NCBI GenBank assembly: GCA_025656675.1
Contig: JAHXHN010000001.1
Span: 463,501 to 527,500 of the forward strand
DNA from: Candidatus Thiodiazotropha sp. (ex Codakia rugifera)
GTDB lineage: Bacteria > Pseudomonadota > Gammaproteobacteria > Chromatiales > Chromatiaceae
DNA: 64,000 nt
Direction of reading: 5' to 3'
Made by a program: the position numbers and the translations under genes. Every line of letters begins with the position of its first letter. Position 1 is the stretch's first letter. Of this stretch, positions 18,399-27,674 are shown in pieces. Under the pieces are notes generated by a model, which did no database searches, was not told the origin of the DNA, and was given only the letters and a program-made list of their open reading frames with translations.

Positions 18399-20003
18399 TC
18401 ATCTGTTGCTGACCTTGAATCGCGATATCATCGCTTTAAGCTGATTCATTGTAGTTTGAATGGATGTCGTGCAACTGACTGCCTCATTCGCTGCATGGGT
18501 AGTCTTGTCGGCTACCATGGCAATGTTTGAAATACTGCGGTTAATTTCTTCTGCTACGCTACTCTGCTCTTGTGCCGCAGTTGCTATCTGGACATTCATA
18601 TCATTGATGCTTGAAACTGCATCGACAATCTTGTCCAGTGCCTGATCGGCCTCACTACTTTGGTCCACACTGTTTTGTGCAAGATCCTTGCTTGATGTCA
18701 TGGCTTGAACAGCTTCACTGGTACCGCCTTGCAGTCGCTCGATGATTTGACGTATCTCCTCGGTTGACTGCTGAGTACGTTTAGCCAATGTCCTCACCTC
18801 ATCGGCAACAACTGCAAAACCACGTCCCTGTTCACCTGCGCGGGCTGCTTCAATGGCGGCATTCAGTGCGAGTAAATTCGTCTGTTCCGCAATGCCTGTG
18901 ATCACGGCGAGTACCTGCCCCACTTCCTGGCTGTCCTGTTCAAGTTTACCCATTACCCGGGACGTATCCTCAAGCTGCTTCGCCATGGTGTTGATGCTGG
19001 TGATAGTATTAGCGACGATACGACGTCCGGAGTCAGCATCGTTATCAGCCTTTTGGGCAGCATCAGCCGCATGGGTGGCATTTCGGGCCACTTCTTGTAC
19101 GGTGGATGCCATTTGGTTCATCGCAGTGGCGACCTGCTCAATTTCGTTATGTTGCTGTCGTACACCTTCATTCGTGTCTTGAAGCGTCTTCGCAACCTTC
19201 TCTGAGCCGCGTTGAACATGCTGTGAAGTATGCTCCACGCCATTTACAATTTCACCGACCTGATCAAGCATGGTGTTATAGGCTGTGAATGTTTCACCTA
19301 TCTCGTTATCTTTAAACCTGACTGCCAGGGGGTTGGAGAAATCGCCTTGCGCAACTGCGATCAACCGCTCTTTCAATTGCTCGATATTTTTCATCAGGAC
19401 AGCCGTGCCGAACAGACGCCCGAACCAGACCAGAAGCACGATGCCACCCGCCATAACCAGTGTAAACAGCTGTTGCGCTTTAACAGATTCATTTGCTGCA
19501 GAGGCCATCATGTTGACCCCCTTGTGCATTTCTTTCAGGACTGTTGGTGATTGATTTTGTATGGCTTGCAACCCTTCTGCTGAAGGCTTATCCAGATAGG
19601 CATTTATAGCTGTTCGAAAAGTTTCCCAAAGACCCTTAACATTTTTCAATTGTCCACGAATTTGAGGGTCACTGACGGCTTCTATCCCTGCTGCTTCATT
19701 ACCATTGAGGAGGTTCTGATGTGAGCTCTCGAAAAGCGCAATGGTTTTGTTCACCGTGTCACGGGATTCAATTGATTGTGCAGCGAGCAATGCCTCTTTC
19801 GCCACCCTCTGGCTTAACATGCGCTGCCGACCAGCCACATTAATACCGGTTGCATCTGATCCAAGGCTGAAGAAGAGGGACCCGACCGTCAAACCGGCCA
19901 TGGCAAAAATCAGAATGTAGGATACGAAATACTGCTTATCAAGGGACTTAAGACCCATTGTTCGTAAAACAGATTGAATTATCTCAGCTATCCAGGCGTT
20001 CAT
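18399..20003 (-). CDS. Methyl-accepting chemotaxis protein with PilJ/NarX-like sensor domain
   Basis: A 534-residue receptor with a first membrane helix ([16 protein letters not shown]) and an extracytoplasmic helical domain. That domain has the PilJ/NarX-type signature [21 protein letters not shown] second helix ([17 protein letters not shown]), a HAMP linker and a signalling hairpin follow. The hairpin tip includes [20 protein letters not shown] and [17 protein letters not shown]. It would signal to CheA/CheW. The related NarX region binds nitrate or nitrite, but the ligand here is unknown. The ATG at 20003 has GGGAGG directly upstream, so I prefer it to a GTG 12 bp earlier. No other che genes are nearby. 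Confidence 0.92.
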   Translation of the reverse strand: MNAWIAEIIQSVLRTMGLKSLDKQYFVSYILIFAMAGLTVGSLFFSLGSDATGINVAGRQRMLSQRVAKEALLAAQSIESRDTVNKTIALFESSHQNLLNGNEAAGIEAVSDPQIRGQLKNVKGLWETFRTAINAYLDKPSAEGLQAIQNQSPTVLKEMHKGVNMMASAANESVKAQQLFTLVMAGGIVLLVWFGRLFGTAVLMKNIEQLKERLIAVAQGDFSNPLAVRFKDNEIGETFTAYNTMLDQVGEIVNGVEHTSQHVQRGSEKVAKTLQDTNEGVRQQHNEIEQVATAMNQMASTVQEVARNATHAADAAQKADNDADSGRRIVANTITSINTMAKQLEDTSRVMGKLEQDSQEVGQVLAVITGIAEQTNLLALNAAIEAARAGEQGRGFAVVADEVRTLAKRTQQSTEEIRQIIERLQGGTSEAVQAMTSSKDLAQNSVDQSSEADQALDKIVDAVSSINDMNVQIATAAQEQSSVAEEINRSISNIAMVADKTTHAANEAVSCTTSIQTTMNQLKAMISRFKVSNR

Positions 20004-20239
20004 ATTGCCTCCCACGCAGCCATTGACTGGTGAATGTGGTATTTGCCCTAATCAAGAACATCGGCAAATACAACAAATACATGAGCATTATTTAAGCGTC
20101 GTTAGAATAATACGCGGGTATTCCTGAATGAAAGATATCCTAAACCTATTGAGAAATTTGTTATATTGGATGTATCGGCTGCCTTTTTTCGAGGTTCAGT
20201 CTTACGGTAGGGGTAGGATTCCACCGCGAAAAAATCGTG

Positions 20240-20467
20240 CTAACAGTCTTTTTCTCGCCAAACATAAAGCTCCATCGAAGCAGGATCACAACGATTACAG
20301 CTGCTACCACAAGCAGCCTCGACTTTACGCTGTTCGACCCGTCCTTTACGCACCCACTGCTGGAGCATACCTCTCACCGCATCAGGGTCTGCATCGACAT
20401 GCAGGGCAATGTCCATCAAGGTGGCCTGACCCCGCTTCGCAAGATAGTCTCTGATGTTGGAGAGCAT
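20240..20467 (-). CDS. feoC: FeoC-like transcriptional regulator
   Basis: A 75-residue winged-helix protein. The helix-turn-helix region is LSNIRDYLAKRGQATLMDIA...DPDAVRGMLQQWVRKGRV, followed by a cysteine cluster (CGSSCNRC) that may hold an iron-sulfur cluster, as proposed for FeoC. It follows feoB by about 150 bp on the same strand, the usual feoABC order. FeoC is thought to stabilise or regulate FeoB. The ATG at 20467 gives the family length; an in-frame ATG at 20497 lacks a ribosome site. Confidence 0.82.
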   Translation of the reverse strand: MLSNIRDYLAKRGQATLMDIALHVDADPDAVRGMLQQWVRKGRVEQRKVEAACGSSCNRCDPASMELYVWREKDC

Positions 20468-20614
20468 TATCCCGGAATCCTCATTTGAACTGCGCATAGG
20501 GTGCCATTGGCAGTGCAGTGATGCTTACCTAAAAAAGTTAGTTTTCCTTGTAAAAAAACCTGCATATTCAGCCTTATTGATACTATACACAGCAGTAAAC
20601 TGATGATTCTAGGA

Positions 20615-22972
20615 TCATGCACCTACCTCTGAGATCAGCTGCTGACTGCGCAATGACCAATATCTCAAGCCGCCGATGATGACCACCAGCAACGTAATCA
20701 GACTCATGATCCAGACCAGTGCGCTCTGTGGATGGTCAGCATAAGTCGCCATCTGATAGAACAGGCTGGCACTGATGAATGCGATGCCGGTGGACCAGGC
20801 CACAACAAAGGCTGCCCAACGAGGCCCGGCTTCACGTCGAATCGCACCAATGGTGGCGACACAAGGAGAGTAGAGCAAAATAAACAACAGATAGGCGAAT
20901 GCCCCCGCCTGACCATCGAATCGGGCCGCCATGGCGCCAAAGACATCAATATTCACCGCCTGAGCCTGTGCGGCTGCTTCTGTACTGCTGATATCACCCA
21001 CATCCATGGCGAGCGGGTCTGTTAACAACGCCTTAATGCCCAGGAGGTTTTCCGGCACGGTGGCAGTCGCATCACCGACAGACTGCCAAAAGTCGAATGG
21101 ACGGTCAGATTCAACGACCCCGGCCTCGTCACTGGCAAGATGGGTATAGAGGGCATCAAGGGTACCGACAACCGTCTCTTTTGCGAGGATACCGGTAAAT
21201 ACACCCACTGTGGCAGGCCAGTTATCCTGATGTATGCCCATGGGCGCCAATAGCGGTGTTACCGCCTTGCTCATGGTGCTGAGCAGGGAGTGCTCGGTAT
21301 CCTCATTACCAAAACTGCCATCGGTACCGATTGAATTGAGGGTATTGATGACCAGGACCATTAACACAATCACTTGTCCTGCCTCTTTGATAAAGAGTTT
21401 GACCCTATCCCAAGTCCGCAGCATGACACCTCTTAATGTAGGCATATGGTAATGGGGCAGCTCCATCATGAAACCGGCACTCTCACCTGAAAGCAGGGTC
21501 TTTTTCATGATCAGCCCGGTAAGAATCGCCACCATGATACCAATCAGATAGAGACTGAATACCAGATTCTGCCCGTTTGCAGGAAAGAACGCGGCAGCGA
21601 ATAACACATACACCGGCAGGCGCGCTCCGCATGACATAAACGGGTTCATCAGGATAGTGAGCTTGCGCTCTCTTTCACTCTCCAAGGTTCGGGTTGCCAT
21701 GACAGCCGGCACATTACAGCCAAAGCCGACAATCATCGGGACAAAGGCCTTACCCGGGAGACCAATCGAGCGCATGAAACGGTCCATGACGAAGGCGGCC
21801 CTGGCCATATAGCCAGAGTCTTCCACCACAGAGAGAAACAGATAGAGTGCGGTGATAATCGGAATAAAAGTAGCGACCACCTGTATACCGCCACCGGCCC
21901 CGTCAGCAAGGAGCACAATCAACCAACTCGGCATACCGGCTTCAGACAGAAGATGACCGAAACCATCAACAAACACCGCACCGGCCACACCGTCAAAGAA
22001 ATCGATAAAGGCACCACCAATGTTGATCGCGAACATAAACATCAGGTACATCACCGCCAGGAATACCGGTATACCGAACAGGCGACTCAATACCACTTTG
22101 TCGATCCGGTCACTGAGGGTCTTTTCAACCCGTCCTCGCTGCTGAGTCACATTCTGAGAAATGGCATGGGCATGACCATATCGTGTGTCGGCAATATGGA
22201 TATCAAGATCTTCATCCACCCGGTCCTCGATCACTTCCTGCCAATGATGTACCTGCGTTAGCAACACATCATCTGAATGATCCAAAGCAAACCGGTCACC
22301 TTCAAGCATCTTCAATAGCAACCATCGTCGATTTGAATGGCTCTGCTTTTCAAGCACTGGCAGGGCAGGCTCCATGGCCATGATTGCCTGCTCGACCAGT
22401 TCATCCTGGGCCAGGGCGAAACCACCGCTTACAGTACCGGCAGCAAGATCCTGAATCGCCCCCTTGAGTTTGGTCAATCCCTCTCCACTGACGGCAACAA
22501 TGGGCACCACCAGACATCCAAGGTCCTGGCTGAGACGCTGTACATCGATATCAATACCACGCTTGCGCGCCACATCCATCATGTTGAGCGCCAGCAATAA
22601 CGGCACACCCATTTCCAACATCTGAATTGAAAAATAGAGATTGCGTTCCAGATTGGAGGCATCCACGATATTGACGATCAAGTCAGCATCTCCGGAAAGG
22701 AGATAATCCCGTGTCACCTTCTCATCCAGGGATGAGGCGTCCAGAGAATAGATACCGGGCAGATCGACAACAGTGACCTCTTCACTGTCGATGGTGAAGC
22801 GTCCCTCTTTTCTGTCCACCGTCACTCCGGGCCAGTTTCCGGTACGCTGACGAATGCCGGTAAGACTATTGAATAAAGCTGTCTTACCGCAGTTGGGGTT
22901 ACCTGCGAGTGCAATGGTCAACGGGCGTTGATCAGAAGAGACGAGTGGGGAACTCTGTTCATGACAGGCCAC
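20615..22972 (-). CDS. feoB: Ferrous iron transport protein B
   Basis: A 785-residue inner-membrane Fe(II) transporter with an N-terminal G domain. G1 is GNPNCGKTALFN (about 24-35), G2 lies in NWPGVTVDRKEG, G3 is DLPG and G4 is NMMD. Two gate regions follow within many membrane helices: VGFGCNVPAVMATR and YSPCVATIGAI. Translation starts at a GTG 9 bp after the feoA stop; the ribosome site overlaps that stop, so the two are coupled. It is expressed under iron limitation from the Fur-box promoter before feoA. Confidence 0.97.
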   Translation of the reverse strand: MACHEQSSPLVSSDQRPLTIALAGNPNCGKTALFNSLTGIRQRTGNWPGVTVDRKEGRFTIDSEEVTVVDLPGIYSLDASSLDEKVTRDYLLSGDADLIVNIVDASNLERNLYFSIQMLEMGVPLLLALNMMDVARKRGIDIDVQRLSQDLGCLVVPIVAVSGEGLTKLKGAIQDLAAGTVSGGFALAQDELVEQAIMAMEPALPVLEKQSHSNRRWLLLKMLEGDRFALDHSDDVLLTQVHHWQEVIEDRVDEDLDIHIADTRYGHAHAISQNVTQQRGRVEKTLSDRIDKVVLSRLFGIPVFLAVMYLMFMFAINIGGAFIDFFDGVAGAVFVDGFGHLLSEAGMPSWLIVLLADGAGGGIQVVATFIPIITALYLFLSVVEDSGYMARAAFVMDRFMRSIGLPGKAFVPMIVGFGCNVPAVMATRTLESERERKLTILMNPFMSCGARLPVYVLFAAAFFPANGQNLVFSLYLIGIMVAILTGLIMKKTLLSGESAGFMMELPHYHMPTLRGVMLRTWDRVKLFIKEAGQVIVLMVLVINTLNSIGTDGSFGNEDTEHSLLSTMSKAVTPLLAPMGIHQDNWPATVGVFTGILAKETVVGTLDALYTHLASDEAGVVESDRPFDFWQSVGDATATVPENLLGIKALLTDPLAMDVGDISSTEAAAQAQAVNIDVFGAMAARFDGQAGAFAYLLFILLYSPCVATIGAIRREAGPRWAAFVVAWSTGIAFISASLFYQMATYADHPQSALVWIMSLITLLVVIIGGLRYWSLRSQQLISEVGA

Positions 22973-22981
22973 AGCTTTACC

Positions 22982-23254
22982 CTAGCGTTGTGTCGAATCA
23001 ATGGGAAGCATCAACAGCTTTTCCGCTACTCCGGCACCCAGTGCAACTCGTGCACCCTGGCTGGCTACCACCACACCGCCACCTCGGCGCTGTATCAACT
23101 CAACCTCAGAACCCATCCTTAAACCCAGACTCATTAAACGGTGGACCAGGTGCCTGCCCCCCACTATCCGTTTGATCATGGCACGTCTCCCTACTGGTAA
23201 ACGGGCCAGGGTGATCAGTTCCTCTGAAATACTACTGTCGGATGCCACAAACAA
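22982..23254 (-). CDS. feoA: Ferrous iron transport protein A
   Basis: A 90-residue SH3-like cytosolic partner of FeoB. ITLARLPVGRRAMIKRIVGG, followed by LMSLGLRMGSEVELIQRRGG and ARVALGAGVAEKLL, are standard FeoA segments. The start is TTG (23254) or GTG (23248); the frame is closed by a stop just upstream, so no ATG start at the N-terminus is available. It is the first gene of feoABC. Confidence 0.92.
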   Translation of the reverse strand: MFVASDSSISEELITLARLPVGRRAMIKRIVGGRHLVHRLMSLGLRMGSEVELIQRRGGGVVVASQGARVALGAGVAEKLLMLPIDSTQR

Positions 23255-23266
23255 GTCACAAATAAT

Positions 23267-23285
23267 TTAAATGTTAATCATTCTC
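23267..23285 (-). promoter_or_regulatory. Fur box before feoA
   Basis: The 19 bp at these positions match the palindromic Fur consensus at about 14 of 19 bases, including a perfect central AATCATT. They lie 13 bp before the feoA start, so Fur-Fe(II) would block transcription or translation initiation of feoABC. Confidence 0.75.
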
Positions 23286-23338
23286 ATTAAAGCAGGGTTT
23301 ATAACTGCATGCAATCAATTAACCACAGTATATCTCAA

Positions 23339-24067
23339 TTAACTAATATTCGGCTTATGCAATAAATCCACCCGATGAGGCTTAAGAAACTCGGCCCCTT
23401 GCGCACCCATATGGGCCATAAAGGCCTGTTTTATCCGTTGGTAGCGCACCTTGTCGATCTGTAACTGAGTATGCGTTACATGCAGAAAACGTGACTCGAA
23501 AGCCTCCCAGCTCTCATAGCAACCGGGAACATTCAGAAAAAATTGACCAAGTAGTGACATCTCCCCCGTTCCCAGTAACGATTGAATCGCTTTGAAAGCG
23601 CACTCTCTGACCACCTTTTCATCATGAATCAGACTCATCAAGGCATTAAACTTGCCACTGTAGACCGGCTCTGAAAAATAGGCCATTCCACCTTGCTTGA
23701 GCACCCGGACTATCTCACTCATCACTGTTGGCATTGTCTCTTCAGGGACATGATGGAGTGATTTCAGCATCAACACGATATCAATGCTCTGGTCCGGCTC
23801 ACTGATAGATTGAGCCCCTTCAAGCCGAAAGCTGATATTGGCTACCGGTGCATCCAGATTCTTCTGATGCTGAATCCGATCAACCTCGGTAGCAATAAAC
23901 CGGCAATCCGGGTGCGACTCCGCCAGCTGCCGCGTGATCCACGCGCTGCCACACCCCAGTTCAAGAATCCGGGACTCCCTGATTGGCAACAACCGCTCCA
24001 TCAACTCAATTTCACTACCCGTTTGGTACCCATCCGGGTTATTCAGAACCATCTGATTTGCTGACAC
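23339..24067 (-). CDS. Class I SAM-dependent methyltransferase
   Basis: A 242-residue Rossmann-fold methyltransferase. Motif I is RILELGCGSAW, motif II is RFIATEVD, and a post-motif SIDIVLMLKSLHHV and VLKQGGMAYFSEP follow, resembling the Methyltransf_11 group (UbiE-like). The C-terminal 90 residues are helical and do not reveal the substrate. Translation starts at GTG 24067 with GGAG upstream. It is divergent from the chloride channel gene (57 bp between starts) and ends 53 bp before the Fur box, so it may be transcribed separately from feoABC. Confidence 0.82.
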   Translation of the reverse strand: MSANQMVLNNPDGYQTGSEIELMERLLPIRESRILELGCGSAWITRQLAESHPDCRFIATEVDRIQHQKNLDAPVANISFRLEGAQSISEPDQSIDIVLMLKSLHHVPEETMPTVMSEIVRVLKQGGMAYFSEPVYSGKFNALMSLIHDEKVVRECAFKAIQSLLGTGEMSLLGQFFLNVPGCYESWEAFESRFLHVTHTQLQIDKVRYQRIKQAFMAHMGAQGAEFLKPHRVDLLHKPNIS

Positions 24068-24124
24068 TCTGCTACTGCTCCATTATGCTTACCCTGAATA
24101 TACTACCCTACAGGTATCCCGATT

Positions 24125-25855
24125 GTGTCCTTTAATGGGATTGTTAACTGGTTAGACCGACTCCGTCTACAGCTCTCGCGCCACGATGCGCTGCTGATTC
24201 TCTCAGCCCTTGGATTGATCTGCGGTTTTGTAGCGGGGATTGTTATCGTCATGTTCAGACTGCTGGTGGAGTCCAGCCAGGCGGCTATCCTGCCCGGTAA
24301 CGGTGCAGAAAACTACGAAGCTCTCCCTCCTTTTATCCGATTCGTATTACCGATTATCGGCGGTCTGCTGCTTGGGCTGATTTTTCTGCGCTATGCCAAG
24401 GGACTGCATGTTCTGGGTATACCCCGGGTGATGGAACGGCTGATCTACCATCAGGGACACCTCTCCATGCGGGGCTTTCTGTTACAGTTTTTTGGCGCTG
24501 CCATTGCCATCATCTCTGGTCACTCGGTAGGTCGCGAGGGACCCCATGTATTTCTCGGCGCTGCCAGCGGCTCCCTGCTGGGCCAATATCTCTCATTGCC
24601 CAATAACAGTATTCGCACCCTGGTCGGCTGTGGTACTGCGGCTGGCATTTCCGCCTCCTTCGATACCCCGCTGGCCGGTGTCATCTTCGCATTGGAAGTC
24701 GTGATGATGGAGTACACCCTGGTCAGTTTTATTCCCATCATGCTGGCTGCTGTCAGTGCTAACGGTGTCTCCCTGATGCTGTTCGATGGTGAGCGGGTAT
24801 TCGATATCGCCATTAATCAGTTAGGCTCCCTGCATGAACTGGTATTCGTACTGATACTGGGATTGGCAGCGGGTACCGCATCGGCAGCCTATGTACATTT
24901 AATCCAACTCATCTCCGATAAGACTCAAAGCATGGCTTTCTGGGCTCGGAATGCATTCGCCGGTGTATTGATCGGTCTTTTCGCGCTGGCAGTCCCCCAA
25001 GTGATGGGTATCGGCTACGATACGGTTAATCAGATCCTGCTTGGCGAACTGGGATTCAACCTGCTGCTGATTCTGCTGTTTGCGAAGATAATTGCCACCG
25101 CAGCGAGCATTGGCCTGGGTATTCCTGGTGGCACGATCGGACCTGCACTGTTCATTGGTGCTGCAGTAGGCGGCGTCATCGCTCCACTACCCGGCCTGGT
25201 GTTTGAAGGTCAGGTATCGGATCCAGGTGTCTACGCCTTGATCGGTATGGGCGCCGTGATGGGGGCCGCCCTTCAAGCGCCGCTCGCCGCATTGACTGCG
25301 ATCATCGAGCTGACCCACAACCCGGAAATCATCATGCCCGGGATGTTGGCCATCGTCATTGCCAGCCTGGTCAACAGTGAACTGTTTGGTAAGTCATCAA
25401 TGTTCCATACCCTGTTGAAGGCCACTGGTCTTAACTACCACACCGATCCGGTTATGCAGTCACTGCGACGTATCGGTGCTGCCAGCTTTATGAACCGGAA
25501 CTTCGTTCAGGTTGATGCACAACTCAGTCGTGAGTCGGCTAAATTGATCCTCGATCAGAAACCGGAGTGGATACTCATCAAGGGAACGGGGGAGGAACTG
25601 GCGCTGATGCCAGGTGTTGACCTGTTACGAAACCTAGAGCAACAACAGGAGGATGAACTCAACCTGCTTTCATTACCTGCAACCCGCTATGAGCTGGCAT
25701 CACTGCCAATGCAAGCCACCCTGCAGGAGGCCATCGAAAAACTTGATAGCAGCAGTGTTGATGCACTCTATATCAAATGGTTTGACGACGCCCACTATTG
25801 GCGCATCCAGGGCATACTCACCCGTTCTCAGATCGAATCTGCCTATCACTTTTGA
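24125..25855 (+). CDS. ClC-family chloride channel or H+/Cl- antiporter
   Basis: A 576-residue membrane protein with ClC-type helices. The gating-glutamate motif GREGP is intact in SGHSVGREGPHVFLG. The late selectivity motif is GIPGGTIGPALF. The early GSGIP motif is altered: LGIPRVMERL replaces the usual Ser-containing loop, so anion coordination may differ from the textbook transporter. The last 110 residues (from about FVQVDAQLS) look like degenerate CBS repeats. GTG start. Possible roles are acid tolerance or chloride/fluoride handling. Confidence 0.9.
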   Translation: MSFNGIVNWLDRLRLQLSRHDALLILSALGLICGFVAGIVIVMFRLLVESSQAAILPGNGAENYEALPPFIRFVLPIIGGLLLGLIFLRYAKGLHVLGIPRVMERLIYHQGHLSMRGFLLQFFGAAIAIISGHSVGREGPHVFLGAASGSLLGQYLSLPNNSIRTLVGCGTAAGISASFDTPLAGVIFALEVVMMEYTLVSFIPIMLAAVSANGVSLMLFDGERVFDIAINQLGSLHELVFVLILGLAAGTASAAYVHLIQLISDKTQSMAFWARNAFAGVLIGLFALAVPQVMGIGYDTVNQILLGELGFNLLLILLFAKIIATAASIGLGIPGGTIGPALFIGAAVGGVIAPLPGLVFEGQVSDPGVYALIGMGAVMGAALQAPLAALTAIIELTHNPEIIMPGMLAIVIASLVNSELFGKSSMFHTLLKATGLNYHTDPVMQSLRRIGAASFMNRNFVQVDAQLSRESAKLILDQKPEWILIKGTGEELALMPGVDLLRNLEQQQEDELNLLSLPATRYELASLPMQATLQEAIEKLDSSSVDALYIKWFDDAHYWRIQGILTRSQIESAYHF

Positions 25856-25949
25856 GCTATGTCATCTAGCTGTAAAAAACACCAACATCCAGCGGCTAAA
25901 AGGCATAAGATATCGTGATCGCAATAACGACTTTTAGAGAGGGGGCAGC

Positions 25950-26864
25950 ATGACCGAAGAAAGCAATAATCCTGAGACGATCCTCATCGATGAACAGCCC
26001 GTCAGGCTTGATGAATTACTAAGTGACTATGAGCGCCTCAAGATACAGGCTGCCCAGGAGAAAAAGACTGAAAAAAAGGCCATTCGCCGGTTCAAACGTG
26101 AGGAAGAGCTGAAGCCCTACCAAGCCGAACTGATCAGATTGCAACAGTATCTTGAAAAAACCCGCACACGGATGATCATTCTCTTCGAAGGTCGTGACGC
26201 TGCCGGTAAGGGCGGTACTATTCGCCGTGTTACCCGTTATATGAATGAGAAACACTATCGAGTCGTCGCCCTTGGTAAACCCACCGAAGAGCAGAAGACA
26301 CAATGGTTCTTTCAAAAATATGTCGCTCAGTGTCCTCGTGGCGGTGAAATGGTGCTGTTCGATCGAAGCTGGTACAACCGTGCAGTGGTTGAACCCATCT
26401 TTGGATTCTGCACGAAGGAGGAGTTCGACAATTTCATGATCGGCTGCCCTGGTTTCGAGAAGGATCTGGTACGTCAAGGCACAATCCTGGTGAAACTCTA
26501 CTTCTCAGTCACCAAGGAAGAACAGGAGAGACGATTCGCACGCCGCAAGACAGATGCCTTACGTCAATGGAAATTGTCAGAGATCGATGTGCAGGCACAG
26601 GACCGTTGGGACGATTTCACCACACAAAAATATGAGATGCTGAAACGTACCAACACGACGCATGCGCCTTGGACAATCATTCGCTCCAATGACAAACACC
26701 TGGCCCGTCTGAATGCCATGAAAGTGATTCTCAATACGGTCCCCTACGATCGACTCAATCCGGAGCTGGATTTCGTACCCGATCCGGCTATCGTCATCTC
26801 CGGCTCGCGGGAATTGGAACTGATGGAGGCTCAGCGACTGCAACGAGGCAAATTTGTCGGCTAG
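25950..26864 (+). CDS. ppk2: Polyphosphate kinase 2 family protein
   Basis: PPK2 enzymes move phosphate between polyphosphate and nucleotides. The 304-residue protein has an N-terminal helical region and a P-loop core: Walker A FEGRDAAGKGGTIRR (about 79), the lid RGGEMVLFDRSWYNRAVVEP with Walker B, and a C-terminal WTIIRSNDKHLARLN segment. The 1-domain layout fits class I PPK2 (nucleoside diphosphate kinase) or a close relative; class cannot be fixed by eye. A strong AGAGAGGGGG ribosome site precedes the ATG. It adds polyphosphate metabolism to the window's phosphate genes. Confidence 0.93.
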   Translation: MTEESNNPETILIDEQPVRLDELLSDYERLKIQAAQEKKTEKKAIRRFKREEELKPYQAELIRLQQYLEKTRTRMIILFEGRDAAGKGGTIRRVTRYMNEKHYRVVALGKPTEEQKTQWFFQKYVAQCPRGGEMVLFDRSWYNRAVVEPIFGFCTKEEFDNFMIGCPGFEKDLVRQGTILVKLYFSVTKEEQERRFARRKTDALRQWKLSEIDVQAQDRWDDFTTQKYEMLKRTNTTHAPWTIIRSNDKHLARLNAMKVILNTVPYDRLNPELDFVPDPAIVISGSRELELMEAQRLQRGKFVG

Positions 26865-26948
26865 TCTAATTCAGAAATCAGTCAAAGGGCGGGTGGCCTA
26901 TGTCACCCGACCCAGCTCGAAATCATACTTTGTGCTAGGGCCCTAGAA

Positions 26949-27590
26949 TTGACTGACCTGATACTGCTCGCCCTGCTCTGGACGGGTTATTTTCTGATTC
27001 ATTCCCTGCTCGCCTCTTTGTGGCTGAAACGGCTCATTGCGGATCGTTATCCGGCATTGATGCCCTGGTACAGAATTCTATTCAATGCATTTGCCGTCAT
27101 ACTCATCCTGCCACCGCTAATTGCCCTGTGGTTATTTCAATCTGATCCACTATGGCAATGGCAGGGAATACTGGCCTGGCTGGCCTACACATTGATGCTA
27201 TTGGCCTGCATCGGTTTCATCTGGACAATGCGTTATTACGACAGCGGTGAGTTTTTTGGCTTACGGCAGCTGCAACAGCATCACCGGGATGTGCAGGACA
27301 GCGAGCAATTACACATCTCTCCGCTGCACCGATACGTTCGCCATCCCTGGTACACTCTGGGACTGATACTGATTTGGACACAGGACATGGACGCCGCAAG
27401 ACTGGTTACAGCCACCCTGGTGACACTCTACCTACTGCTGGGTTCTCGCTTGGAAGAGTACAAACTACTGTGCTATCACGGCGATGTCTATCGAAACTAC
27501 CAGCGACGAGTACCTGGATTGATACCCTTACCCTGGCGTTACCTGAAACGCCGTGAGGCGGAGGAAATCTTAGCTGATAGACATGATTAG
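26949..27590 (+). CDS. NnrU/isoprenylcysteine methyltransferase-like membrane protein
   Basis: A 213-residue integral membrane protein with about five hydrophobic segments. The C-terminal YVRHPWYTLGLILIW...RLEEYKLLCYHGDVYRNYQRRV pattern is characteristic of the ICMT/NnrU superfamily, whose RHPxY...EExxL motif binds SAM in true methyltransferases. NnrU itself is linked to denitrification, but no denitrification genes are nearby. The start is a TTG at 26949, just after a 12-bp palindrome (CTAGGGCCCTAG, 26935-26946). The actual substrate is unknown. Confidence 0.75.
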   Translation: MTDLILLALLWTGYFLIHSLLASLWLKRLIADRYPALMPWYRILFNAFAVILILPPLIALWLFQSDPLWQWQGILAWLAYTLMLLACIGFIWTMRYYDSGEFFGLRQLQQHHRDVQDSEQLHISPLHRYVRHPWYTLGLILIWTQDMDAARLVTATLVTLYLLLGSRLEEYKLLCYHGDVYRNYQRRVPGLIPLPWRYLKRREAEEILADRHD

Positions 27591-27596
27591 TCCGTA

Positions 27597-27629
27597 TCGC
27601 TCACCAGGTTGTGCGGACCTGGTGAGCGA
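27597..27629. terminator. Bidirectional 13-bp hairpin between convergent genes
   Basis: A perfect 13-bp stem (TCGCTCACCAGGT / ACCTGGTGAGCGA) with a 7-nt loop lies 7 bp after the NnrU-like stop and about 45 bp from the opposing stop. A TTTT follows on the plus side and a longer T8 run lies near 27650. It is probably a shared terminator. Confidence 0.75.
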
Positions 27630-27674
27630 TGGTTTTCAGTCTTCTCCATATTTTTTTACAGGCGTGTGGGTCGA

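Noticed and set aside
26890-26909. CGGGTG/CACCCG hairpin after ppk2 as a terminator
   Set aside because: Only a 6-bp stem and no T-run; too weak to call.
26935-26946. CTAGGGCCCTAG palindrome as a member of the dispersed AGGGCCTGTTAAC repeat
   Set aside because: It shares only AGGGCC and lies 5' of a gene, not 3'; probably an unrelated palindrome.
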